Assembly (NCBI GenBank): GCA_037043015.1
Contig: CM073323.1
Coordinates: 6,696,001-6,760,000, forward strand
Origin: Bryum argenteum
Lineage: Eukaryota; Streptophyta; Bryopsida; Bryales; Bryaceae
Direction: 5' to 3'
Length of the DNA: 64,000 bases
The translations under genes were made by a program, and so were the position numbers. Positions 1-12,476 of this stretch are shown in pieces; the stretch's first letter is position 1; each line of letters opens with the position of its first letter. The notes beneath the pieces are model-generated. The model was not told where the DNA came from. It ran no database searches and was given only the letters and a program-made list of their open reading frames with translations.

Positions 1-2
1 CA

Positions 3-731
3 TCATCGCTATATTGTGATGCTAGGTCGGCCGTTCTTGTAAATGGGCGGAAGACAGGTCATATTAAAGTCGAGCGTTCAGTGCGTCAGAGTTGTCCCCT
101 AGTGCCTTATCTTTATCTTTTTGTATCAGATGTCCTAGCTTACATGGTAAATGATGAGAAACACAGTATTCATGGCCTTAGGCTTCCGGATGGGACAACA
201 ATACGACTACAGTGCTTTGCTGACGACACTATGCTATTTCTACAGGGTGATCCTGCTAACTTACAGAGGGTGTATAACGTTCTGGACTCCTTTTGCAAGG
301 CATCGGGGGCTGGAGTCAACTGGGACAAATCCTACGCCCTATGGGCGTTGAAATTAATAACCTCGCCTTCAATCCGGGTGAATGGTTCTGGCCCCGTGAA
401 GGGATGCTTAAGAAGGAACACTTTTTCTCATACACTTACAAAAGGGGTTATGTACAAGATTCTACTAAAGGCTTAGTTCAAGTAGCTGGCTTTTGATAAG
501 TGGCTCGAAGTTAGTCGTTATAATTTTGGTCAACGTAGAGGATTATTTCAGAAACTCTGGCATAACTAGATGCCTAGGAAGGTATCGAGTATGGTTTGGT
601 TGGCTATTGCGGAGGGGTTACTTGTGGATGCTTGGCAGAATAGGTGCATTGGACAACCGAGATTGTACTTGTTGTGTGATCTAGGTGTTATACAGTCAAC
701 AAAACATGCCTTATACTCGTGTCAATCGGTG
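3..731 (+). pseudogene. LINE (non-LTR) reverse transcriptase remnant
   Basis: The first 350 bases read as the middle of a LINE-type reverse transcriptase: NGRKTG, then RQSCPL (normally RQGCPL), then the catalytic FADD at about 222-233, then ASGAGVNWDKS. After about 350 the frame is lost. Other frames recover later parts, including LAFDKWLEVSRYNFGQRR near 487-540 and, from about 570, PRKVSSMVWLAIAEGL followed by TKHALYSC, which resembles the zinc-binding domain that follows plant LINE RTs. The N-terminal endonuclease would lie left of the window. Several frame breaks show it is dead. The family call is secure; the subfamily is not. Confidence 0.8.
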
Positions 732-1915
732 AAGGCGGTCTGACAGTGCTTGCGGAATATTCATACAATTGCTGGCCGACAACATGGAAATCGTTTCCAG
801 GATGAGCATTGTATGGAGAAATTGGGAGTCCTTTACCCCGGGGAGACGAGATTCACTAGAAGAGGATCATCTCTAGGACATTGGAAAGAAGTGTCGTATC
901 TCTGATGACACGCCTTTCTATATTCTTTGTTGTTGTTTGCTTTGGTTTATATAGTGCCGGTACACTAAGTATGATTTCCACTCAGGGGTGTTCTACCCCA
1001 GCATAGCGCTATAGAGGTCTTGGCAATCGACGGTTCAGGTTGCAATGGCCGCCTGGAAGGAGCTCCACAAATATCAAATGAAGAGGGATTCTGCAAAACA
1101 CGCGGACATGGAGCGTATTTTCTTGCTTGTATGGGCCCAAAGTGGCCTCTTCCGCTTCGTTTCGGAAGAGAAGCCTAAGTAGAGACCCACTCCTCATCCA
1201 CAATTCCTTCCACAGGAGCTTTCCCTCAGATTCTCTTCATCAAGAATTACTCGTGATAGGTTGTCTGGAGGGGTCGCCGGGAGTTTCTACTCCATCTAGT
1301 GATTCTCCTCTTTCTACATCGGGCGATGTCACTATTAGATCATCAGCATATGGAACGACCAGATATTGAGGTTCGTCCACAGCTAGTACATGCGCTGTGT
1401 TTGGAACAGAATTGTCTACAGCAACCGACGCTTACCCAAGCTGAGCGGATAGGAGAAGAGATCATCATGCGTATCATGGAAGAAAATCAGCATGCGGCCA
1501 GCTCTGAGGTGCCTTTGGCCAGCCCCGACACTGATCTCTCGGAGGATCTGTAAGATTCGAGCGAGTCTTACGTCAGTCGGAGTTCTGCGTTTCAAAGTTT
1601 TAGATGATACTCGTCTCTTTCACAGTGGTTTCCACTATTACCTCACAATTTAGAAAGTGAATTGAGTACGCAGGCCCTCCGTTTTCTATCTCAGGTTGTG
1701 CTTGACTCAGAGTTCGTTTGCCATTGTGAATATTCTCATTTGAGATTTGAGTTGGTTTACTTTAGCTTCCTACTGGTTTGAGTGTAATATTAGCCTCTTC
1801 TAGACATAGCCTCTCTTGGCGAAGGTCGACCCTTTATGCCTGACAAGGTTATTCCTTGGCCTTTCTCGGAATCTTATCAAGGACCATGTACTATTTTTTT
1901 CTTAAACCTGGAATG
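732..1915. other. Unassigned decayed repeat DNA downstream of the LINE remnant
   Basis: Short open stretches occur near 1022-1180 (reading VQVAMAAWKELHKYQ) and 1299-1553 on +, neither recognised. They may be the degraded 3' part of the LINE or unrelated repeat debris. No clear gene is visible. Confidence 0.35.
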
Positions 1916-1975
1916 GGTCTTAGAGCTCAGTTGGCTAGAGCACTCGTTTAGTAAGCGGGAGGTTTTGAGTTCTTA
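1916..1975 (+). repeat. Truncated tRNA-Thr(AGU)-like sequence
   Basis: This matches the tRNA-like sequence at 3316-3389 almost exactly from the D-arm (GCTCAGTTGGCTAGAGC) through the anticodon arm (CTCGT-TTAGTAA-GCGGG) to the start of the T-arm. The T-arm then breaks off, so it cannot fold as a full tRNA. It is a tRNA pseudogene or the head of a tRNA-derived short repeat. Confidence 0.6.
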
Positions 1976-3315
1976 CGGGAATTTATGACCGTCCAGGCGG
2001 CGTCGGACATTCAACCTGCCCTCCAACTTTGGCTACTCCTGTCTCTCCAGTCGGTGTAGCCCACTCTCATACTTCCCGGATTACGACTATTCCAGCCTTC
2101 ATAGGAGCGCATGTCCCGCCTCAAATGCTCGATGAAACACCATGGGAAGTTTCCCGATGTTGTCTTATTTGGTTCCTTTGGTGCGAAAAGGTTGCTTTTG
2201 ATCTGCGAGATGGAGAATTTCACATAAAAGTAGCTCTTTTCCGTGCCAGGCAGACTACCGTACAGGCAGGTATGGGTGCTTGGATGGACTTGACAAAATA
2301 TAGCAGCCAGAAGAAATCAGAGCAACACATGCTGAGAGAAGGAGCTTTTCTTAAAACTTGGTCTCATGGTAACCTCTTTTGTTCCATCGAGAAGGGATTA
2401 CATTGGAATTTAGCCCCGCATTGAGACTTCCTACCACAAGATCTTGCTAATAGGTACAAGCAATTTAGGTCGGGTCTTACACAACTCCGACCTCCTGATA
2501 TTGAAGAGGACAACACAAAGATCATCTCCTCTCCATTGTGTAGCCGTCATGCGGTTGACCAATCCCATTCCCAACGACTTAACGTTGTTGCAGAATGTAT
2601 CGATGATTTTCTGGAGGCCTTCGCGAGCTTGAAGAAGAAGTCGATAAGGAGCTCGAGAACGAACAGTCAACCTCGAGAATGCAAAGCGTGCAAAACGCTC
2701 ATACTCTCTCTCTAGCAACTCTTCGTCTCTCACACAAAGATTCAATGGTGTAGAACTTACCAGAAGACTTACAGGATCCTTAGGAGTTGCGTATCCAAGC
2801 CGACTTTTGGTCCTCACTTTCTACAGGGGGGGGGCTCCTTCCCCTCCACTAAGTGTTGGCCGCCTTACCGCATCGCCCGAAGTTCAAACGAGTCTTATCA
2901 CTACGGCTTCTTCGGAGTTGCAGGTGGAGCTTACTACGAATCGGCAATCAAGATCTCCCTGTCAACGAGACAGAGAGAAGTCCTCAACCTTAAAGGCTCT
3001 TTGTTGTGTAGTGTGTAGGAGTAATAGCACAAGCTCATGTAACGAGTATCTTGACAGGTTCATACCTCCGGAACCAGATTAAGGTCATTCCTTTGTAGTA
3101 TTAGCGGTAAGTTGCATAGCTTACAGCTTGGGTCTCATGACTTTTTCCCTTATAAGATTTCTTACGGGTTGAATCAGTTTACTCCGTTGGGCTTCCCTCG
3201 CCTTCTCTTTGTCCTAGGACTTTGCAGTTTCTGGCATTACCGAGTCGTTTAGTGCGCTTTGGCCGTGAGGCATTGTATTGTGGCATTTTCAGCCTCTTTT
3301 AATACCCCGGAATAC
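1976..3315. other. No recognisable gene
   Basis: An ORF at 2029-2424 (+, 131 codons) and one at 2431-2817 (-) are open, but I recognise no family and see no splice context. With the tRNA-like copies on both sides, old transposon debris is the likely reading. Confidence 0.3.
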
Positions 3316-3389
3316 GAATTTTTAGCTCAGTTGCCTAGAGCACTCGTTTAGTAAGCGGGAGGTTTTGAGTTCAACTCTCAGTGGATGCA
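3316..3389 (+). tRNA. tRNA-Thr(AGU)-like sequence, probable pseudogene
   Basis: A 74-base cloverleaf can be drawn. The D-arm is GCTC/GAGC, and the anticodon stem CTCGT/GCGGG carries the loop TTAGTAA, giving anticodon AGT (Thr). The T-arm is TTGAG-TTCAACT-CTCAG, and a T-run at 3392-3396 could act as a Pol III terminator. The acceptor stem is imperfect, with mismatches at pairs 2-71 and 7-66 and several wobbles. A related copy lies at 1916-1975. It is either a decayed gene or the head of a tRNA-derived SINE. Confidence 0.55.
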
Positions 3390-3551
3390 ACTTTTTAGCA
3401 TCATTTGTGATTCTTTTGAACTGTGGGTTGAATCAACTTTGATTTTTGTTCGACATGTAGGTCGTGAGACAAGCCCAATAATGGTTCGATAAGATTATCA
3501 ACCCTAAATTTAACAAAACAAGTGACTATTTTGACTACTGTAGGCTCTTAG

Positions 3552-3797
3552 TTCTTAAATTTGGATAATACTAAAGTCCTCTTTACACAAGAGTTAAGAA
3601 GCCAAGAGGGAAAGGATTTTAACTGATGGGTGACTTACAAATTGGGAAGCCAATGAAGAGAGGCTTTATACTTTTATTTCTGAAATTTAGATCTTACTAA
3701 GGTCCTCTTTACACTATAGTTAAGAAGCCAAGAGAGAAAAGATTTCAACCAATAGGTGACTTAGGAATTGAGAAGCTAATGAAGAGAGGCTTTATAC
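3552..3797 (+). repeat. Tandem duplication, two 120-base units
   Basis: The unit at 3552-3671 (TTCTTAAATTTGG to GGCTTTATAC) recurs at 3678-3797 with scattered differences, separated by six bases. No coding signal is visible in either unit. Confidence 0.75.
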
Positions 3798-4189
3798 AAG
3801 TAGATTCTAGTCGAATAGAGAAAGGAGACCAAAATGACATGGCAAGCACTTTTCCCTTCTTGACACAAAAATTGCTATTCTTGACAGCCTCCGAAATTGT
3901 ATTTAGGCCTATTTCAATGAGGTGGGCCTAACTAAAAATCAAGAGGGTCATTGGGAAAATAAAATACAACCAATCATTTAGTATATTATAAGTTCATTAA
4001 ACAAAAAGCTCCACATGGGAGTTAGGCATTCTCTCACTTCACACTACATCCAAAGGCAATGGCTTCTTGGGGATTGGCATCTCAAATATGGGCCATGGCC
4101 CAAGTGAAGTTTGGGCATAGACTTCTGATTTCTAAAGTAAAAAGGGCCTTAACCCTTAAACGCCCGTACAGGCCCCAGGGGCTTATTCT

Positions 4190-6418
4190 GGATGTTCTAG
4201 GCACTGTAGCTCCGGCTTGCCCGAAGGAATCGCACGAGACCAGTGTCAAACTGGTCGCGGTCAAACACACTCTCAATTCCAATCATTCGCTTTAACAATT
4301 GTGGCAACATCGATCGGTAATTTGCAACCCGCTTGATTCGCTGAAGGAGGTATACGTCTTCGATGCTGCCTGATAGTACGCTGTGCAGTTTCGATCGCAG
4401 TTCAGTTGCACCGTTGAGGTTCACGGGTGGCTTTTCAAGAAGCGTGTGTCAGAGGTTGGAGAGACTAAAAATAGGGTTTCCGTTTCCAGGGACCGTTTGT
4501 ACAACGGTTGCGCAAACCGCATGCGCAATGGCGCCCGAGTGGATACAACAACGGCGACAGAGTCACAATTTGGAATTTCGACGCGAACTCAAAAACTGGC
4601 TTCGGAATTCTCAACGACAACCTCATTCCATCGCTTGCTAGACGAAGAGTACCTCTTATGCCTCCCTCTTCCCGCAGGAGTTATTTTGCCAATCGCTCTT
4701 CGACCAAGGAACTTCCGCTTCCTGTTTAGGCGACAAATTGCAGCATTGTTGCACTGGAAGGACCGAAGTGTCGAAGGCGATCCCAAGGCTTCAGCGACAA
4801 TTTGAACGATTTCCTTCTTGACGTGTGGTGGCCTGATGAGTTATCCGAATCGCTCCACGGCATCAGCCTCGGCAAACGAAACTCTAGGTGAGGCTACTCA
4901 ATCTCAACGTCCACAATTAGGGTTTACTAGCAATTTCGCAATGCATCACGGTGGGTTATTTTGTAGTGAAACCTTGCAGACGGAAGGACAAGGGCTAAGC
5001 GACGTTGGTGCAGTAGAGACAATGAACAATGAATCGCTGGAGCATCGCCGAATTGACAATGAATCGCTAGAGCGTCGCCGAATTGACGAATTGGTAAGAA
5101 CTCGATCAGCATTGTGACCACCAGGAGCTGTAGTCCATTTTGTGAGCACGAGGAGCTGAGGACCAACACCTACAACCTTCCGTTCAAATTGATCAGTATC
5201 TTATCACGAGTCATGAGTCACAGAGTCACAGAGTTTGTTCTTATTTATTTGTTATTGTGGATTTTGGACGAGGAGAATGTTGAATTTGAAGCTCTTTTGT
5301 GGGGAATTGATACTTCAATCCTCGTGTGAGATCATCAATCATTGTGCTTGTCTGGCACTTTACACTGTTCGGTGTTCTTGTAATGCATTCTTTAGAGAAT
5401 TGATCAATTGTTCCTCTTTTATTAGAAAGTGCTCATGTGTTTTGTCTGGTTCAAACATCTCATGTTTGTTTTCTCGTGCAAGATGGTGATCACGATGTAT
5501 AGATCGATTGAGAGCAACCAAAGAAGTTTTATATCATATTTGTTAAGGATGTATTGTTTGATCCTCGCTTGTGTCATGCTTACATCGGAGAATTATATAA
5601 GTTGTTGTTGTTGTCAGGAGCAACGATGTTATTGTTGCTAAGATGTTTGAAACTCCCTATTGGTTTTGTTGCAGGGTCAACGGGGCAGCCATCACACCAG
5701 AGGTGAGCCTGATCAAAGAGGTGACGGCGGCCGTATCGACATCCCAGACGCAGTCGCCGTGAATCTTCCATCGGAACGAGTATATAATCAGAGATTAGTG
5801 TTGCGAGGTTGTGACTTACCTACAGGCATAGGGAGATCGGTAAGACAACGCCTGGAGCTTTGCGAGGGCGGCACAGTTGTATTGGAGTAGTCAGTAGGAG
5901 GCATGCCTTCATCGACTTTCCCTGGCAGCAGCAGCCAAGTGTCGGAGATGGAGGCTGGGGAGCAATCCTGTCCGAAAACAAAGTCCAAGAAGAAGCGCAG
6001 TAGAGCCATCAACACGAATTCAGCAGGTAAGTCTCAATTCTTACTTTCAAACCAATCTGTAATTGTTGGTGGTTTGGATTCTCAACTTGAGAATCCTTAA
6101 ACCATTGATTTTGTTGGCTTGCAGGGACAAGGTGAAAGAAGTGCTCAAGTAGATGAGCTATTGGAGATGATGGAAGATGAAGATTTTTGTACCCTAGATA
6201 GTGAAGCTACAAGTAACTTTGAGCTATTGTGGAGTAAAAAATCTTTGCCTACGAGGAATGTGACTATGAGAAGTGACATTGAAAAACACTTGCATATGCC
6301 TTTGCATGATTTAGGATGCATGGGTAGATGCGTAATTGTTCCAAAATGTGAGTTACCAAATTTGATTATTCCGGTAGATTGTGATGCTTGTTACTTGGAC
6401 ATGCTTTGAACGGTTGTT
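4190..6418. other. Unassigned interior with short ORFs
   Basis: Open stretches include 4197-4424 (-, with IEDVYLLQRIKRVANYRS), 4383-4805 (+) and 6119-6409 (+, with DELLEMMEDEDFCTL), the last preceded by a good acceptor (TTGGCTTGCAG). Joining it to the ORF at 5903-6026 across a GTAAGT donor gives a frame with an early stop, so I do not call a spliced gene. A 30-base unit encoding NESLE-RRID is tandemly duplicated near 5025-5083. Confidence 0.3.
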
Positions 6419-6499
6419 GAAGAATATTATGATCTTTTGTTGGCCATTGAAATGTTTAGGATATTATTGTTTGGTCCATGGGGAACCCATAATGAACCG

Positions 6500-6902
6500 G
6501 AAGTCGTTTCTTGAGTCTTTCAACGTCAAACGAAGAATGATTTTGGCTCATCTTTCTTTTGGTAAGCCAGAAGCTTTGCAGACCATAGAACCAGTCCGGT
6601 GCATTTCATTGCACTTCCATCATTCTTGTGAAAGGGCGCACTCCAATACCGTTGATGTCCAATAGCTTTGATAGTAATTGTTGGATCTACTACCTCGTCC
6701 ATTGAATATAATAAAGCAAAAGATGGTATAGCAATAAACATCAGAATAATACTAGGAAAAATGGTCCAAATAATCTCTATAGTAGTCCCATGAACAATCC
6801 TTTCCGGAATTGGATTTCTTTTATAGTGAAAATGCCATAAAGCGCGGACCAACATCCATAATACAAAGATCAAAATAATTATTAAAAAGAAAAAAATATC
6901 TT
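6500..6902 (-). pseudogene. cox2: Nuclear copy of mitochondrial cox2 (exon end plus likely group II intron start)
   Basis: On the minus strand, 6902-6642 reads as plant cytochrome c oxidase subunit II without a break: [53 protein letters not shown] and KAIGHQ. It then reads R-Y-W where the protein has W-Y-W. That codon is CGG (plus-strand complement at 6649-6651), a C-to-U editing site, so the copy derives from unedited DNA. Right after TGG-A the sequence becomes GTGCGCCC, matching a group II intron start (GTGYG), in phase 1 as expected for intron cox2i373. The lower boundary, inside the intron part, is approximate. The cox2 identity is certain; the intron identity is inferred. Confidence 0.85.
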
Positions 6903-6977
6903 CCGGAAAAAGAAATTCTTACCTTTTTTGGAGTGTTAATGTTAATGGCAATTAAAAAATTACCAAATGTGAGATTA

Positions 6978-8200
<1,223 letters not shown>

Positions 8201-8827
8201 GGGCGTTTAAGGGTTAATCAATCAATTAAGTCGCGTGGAGATATGATTGTCTGGAGGTCACTATAGGCATAACTTGAATAGAATCATGATCTCATCATGT
8301 TTGAAAATGATCATCGCCTCTAGACGTCTACCGTACTAATGAGAGACATTCCAGGGAATAAAGTGCATCGATGATGTAGACAGCCACCGACGTGGCGATC
8401 TGGGAGCCACGCAGAATGCTGAAAGCGCAGCAGCCAATTGGCGCCAAAAACTTTCCTTCGAAGTTTGTCGCCTTCGCTCATCAATGCGCGCTTCCTTCTA
8501 CAAATGGCGCATTCATGAATTCGGCCGGCTCCTGCTTCGCGCATCTTTTAGGGCTAATGTTTGCCTGATGCACCTTCTCATCCTCGTCGCTTTGCTTACT
8601 TTTCACCCGCTTTTGCTCCGACTCCGCGGAGCAGCTAGCAGCACCACCAGGTCAGTGCCAAGCTTGCATTGGAGCATCGATTCCCAGCTACGATGTACTC
8701 TGCTTGTGCTTCTTTTCCCTCCAGATGGAACCTAGCACCCTCGCTTCACCTTCAGCCTTGTGTGCGCACCTGTTTTCTTTCTCAGGTTACTATTGGATTC
8801 GCCATTTCCAGGCGAAGCGTAGCCGCG

Positions 8828-11800
8828 ATGCTTCCCAGGAAGAATTTGAAGAGATCTTTTGCTGTCAAGGGTGAATCTCAGGCGGAGGAACCGCCACCGA
8901 AAACGCAGAAATTGAAGGTTGAAGATGACGAGGAGCGACCGCCTTTAAGCCAGGGGGTGCATCCTGGTACGTTGCCCCTACCCCCCCGCATCCCCGCATC
9001 CCCGCATTGACGAGATTTATGGACAGAGCAGGGAGTAATTCGCTCCATGTGCAGGGAGAATTCAGAATTTGAAGCCCGGAGGAGGGACGGAGGATGGGCC
9101 GGTGGTGTACTGGATGTCAAGGGATCATCGGTCTCGTGATAATTGGGCCTTGCTGCACGCTGTGCATCAGGCTCGCTGTAAGGGCGTTCCTGTAGCCGTG
9201 GCGTTCAATTTGGTGGAGAGCTTCTTGGAGGCTCGGGCACGCCATTTTGGTTTCATGTTGCGTGGACTCCGCGTCGTGGAACGTAATTTAAAGGCTGTCG
9301 ACATTCCTTTCTTTCTCTTTCGTGTAGGTTCACCTCTTTTTTCTCCACTTTGGTGTTTGTACTTGGCAGCTAATTTCCATATCTCGCCAAGGAAAGTGCT
9401 TGGACCAAGGTGAACCTGGCCGATTTGAGGGTCAATTCTTAATTTCCTTAATCATGAAAATGACGAGAAGATTCCACTTCTATATTAACGTCAATGACTG
9501 TAGGTAGCGTTGACCTAATTGAAATACTTGAATCAAGTATGTGCTCAGAACCTCAGAGTAGTTCATACCGACACTTCTTTTGTTCAATTCGCATTAATCT
9601 TTGGACTTAACTCGCAAACATCTAACCTAAGTCAGTCGTGGAAGCTTTGGTAGATGTGTTGGATAAATTTTTTCGCATCATCAACAAGCAAATTGGTCAT
9701 TGTTATTTGACTGAATGACTTAAGGGTGTGAGCTTCCTGTGCTCGTACGTGACGAGTGCTTGATTGTATCTGTCTGCTGTTTATTAGGGTAAGGCAGAAG
9801 AAACCATCCCAGCGTTTGTGAGAAAATGCAATGCTTCACTTCTGGTGATGGACTACTCATCTCTGCGCATCGGGAAGCAATGGAGAAGTGCTATTTGTGA
9901 AAATGTACCTTCCTCCGTTGCAGTAGCCGAGGTGGATGCTCACAATGTCGTCCCTGTCTGGTGCGCCTCGGATAAGATGGAGTATGGTGCCCGCACCATT
10001 CGAACGAAGATAACACGGCAACTCCCTGATTTTCTAAATGAATACCCCGTGCTGGAGAACTCAGGAACTCCCTGGGCGTTGGATGCACCTGATGTCATCG
10101 ATTGGGATGCACTCATAGCTGACGTCCTCAGGTAATATCTTCAGCAATTCCTCACCGTTTAGACTCTTACTATCTGAAGGTGTTCCTCAACAACTAGTGC
10201 CGATCGAATGCGCTGATTGGCGAATTCGTTGTTCTTTTCAGAATCGGTTCTGAGGTCCCCGAGGTGACTTGGCTGGAATCGGGAGAGGATGCTGCTTTGG
10301 AGGCACTCGCGGGGAAGGCGAAAGGCTTTGTTAACAAGTAAATTTTTACCTCAATTCGCATTGGGTATCAGTAGGGCATTTGCGGATGTAGGACTGTGTG
10401 AAGTATTAACGCCGACATGGAGCACACAATACTTGATTATGCAATTAATGACATACAAAGCGCAATAGTCTTTTTTTCCGAGACGAAGGATTGCATGTCC
10501 CTAAGATTTGAAGCGGTCGCTTGAATCGGACGTGTGTCAATATTTGATTTTGAGCAGATTGTATTGGCACAAGCCAGATCTTGAAGTCTCCACAGTCTTT
10601 AGTTACTTAATATACAATGTCTTTCAGGAGCGTGTCTCAAAATTCGTTTTCTCTTGCAGAAGAATCAGAGATTATGAAAACCGCAACGATCCGTCAAAGC
10701 CAACGGGTCTGTCCGGCCTTTCACCTTATTTGCATTATGGTCAAATTTCAGCACAGCGATGTGCTCTTGAGGCAAGGAAGTTCCGGAAGGTCCACACAAA
10801 GGTCAGTTAGTGCACTCCCTCTTCTTTGTATTTGACAACATGTGCTCTCAGGTATCATTATTTGACAACACTATTGGCAAAGGATTGATCATTTTTATGT
10901 GCAATTTCGTCGTGATGCAGTCGGTGGATGCATTCATGGAGGAGTTGATAGTTCGTGGCGGTTTAGCTGAAAACTACTGTCATTACCAACCCAACTATGA
11001 CAATTTGAAAGGGGCCTGGAGTTGGGCTCAAGAGTCGTTGAGAATCCACGCAAGCGACAAACGAGAGTTTACTTATACGTACGTACCTCTCTTCGAAACC
11101 TTTGGATGGTGTCACTCCACATGGTCTTGTTTTACGTCATGTAAGAGCCATTTGATCTCTGATCTTACAATCAACTTCTACTCTGTTCTGCAGTGAGACT
11201 GAACTGGAAGTTGGGAAGACTCACGACAAGGTATGTAAATTACCGCAGAATGTATGCAATCAACAGGCAATTTCATGCTTGTTACTGTGGACCCGCCCGT
11301 CCCAAGTGGCGGCTGTCACTTGGTACGACTAGTTAGTCGGTCAATTTCATAGCCTTCATACCTTCATAGCCTCCCTCACTGCTGAAGTTGTGTCAGTAAG
11401 CGAATTGCTCAACAACCTGCAATAATGTTCATCGTATGTTTTTATCATTGTTAGAACTCACCTTTGTGTGGTTCTGGATGTAGCTGTGGAATGCTGCTCA
11501 GCTTGAGATGGTTTACTATGGGAAAATGCATGGCTTCATGAGGTAATTTGCAATTCTGATACTCACGAGTTCTAGACAAATGTAGTTTGTGGTTTACATG
11601 ACGCACGGTGATCTCTCCAGCTTACTTTAGTTATTATGGTGATTGTGAGCAGAATGTACTGGGCGAAGAAAATCTTGGAGTGGACGGAGTCCCCTGAGGA
11701 AGCTCTTCGAATAGCTATTTACCTTAATGACAAGGTACGTCCGCCTGATTATCCAAATTCGAATGCGCACTATGGGAGTTAGACCCAACAAGACTCCTGT

Positions 11801-12476
11801 TTATTACTATGTCTGGAGATCTTACATACATGCCTCTGTAAGCTCACCTCTCCTGTTTACATGTTGTCTGCAGTATGAGTTGGACGGAAGAGATCCAAAT
11901 GGCTACGTTGGTTGCATGTGGTCAATATGTGGAATTCATGATCAGGTCTGTATACGGCCACTTGTTTCTCAATCTAGAATCATGATGGCCTTCGAGGAGT
12001 TATTTGTCAATTATATAAACTGTTAAATGACCCTTATTGTGCACGAGGTAACCCGTGACATTTACGCATCAACCAAAAAATGGTTGACTGGTTGATTGGG
12101 CTTTTTCGGGTCGTTTAAGCTTTTAGCGGTCAATGTATTCTTTAATGTGGTTCCTCTAGATTGGGTGGTTATATAAAAAAGCCCAAAAAAGTCCTGCATG
12201 TTCATATAAAAAAGTCTCGAAGTTCTGCAGCATATTGCAGTGTATGTTTGGCTTTCTTGTAGTTGTGCTAAAGCACTTGTATGACACGTCCTTGTGTTGT
12301 TGCAGGGCTGGAAAGAACGTCCGGTGTTTGGTAAAATTAGGTACATGAACTACAATGGTTGCAAACGGAAGTTCAATGTGGATGGATATATCATGAATGT
12401 GAGTCAGATGGTAGCGAAGACGAAGAAGCAGATAAAAGAGGGCGCTGCCGCTAATCCAACAGGGAAAAAGTTGTAA
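8828..12476 (+). CDS. PHR1: Class II CPD (cyclobutane pyrimidine dimer) DNA photolyase
   Basis: Eleven exons join in frame to 522 residues: 8828-8966, 9055-9323, 9788-10131, 10242-10337, 10660-10801, 10921-11078, 11194-11230, 11484-11542, 11653-11734, 11874-11945 and 12306-12476. All introns are GT-AG. The product closely follows plant PHR1 (about 500 residues). The N-terminal photolyase domain has [19 protein letters not shown] and VDAHNVVP; the FAD-binding domain has [51 protein letters not shown] and [13 protein letters not shown]. The enzyme uses blue light and FADH- to split UV-induced pyrimidine dimers. The basic Lys/Arg tail (KTKKQIKEG) may help nuclear entry. No truncation is seen. 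An in-frame upstream ATG at 8693 would add 45 residues. Class and intactness are near certain; individual splice sites are inferred from homology. Confidence 0.96.

Noticed and set aside
5903..6409. Two-exon gene joining 5903-6026 to 6121-6409
   Set aside because: The GTAAGT/TGCAG junction leads directly to an in-frame stop; no family match.
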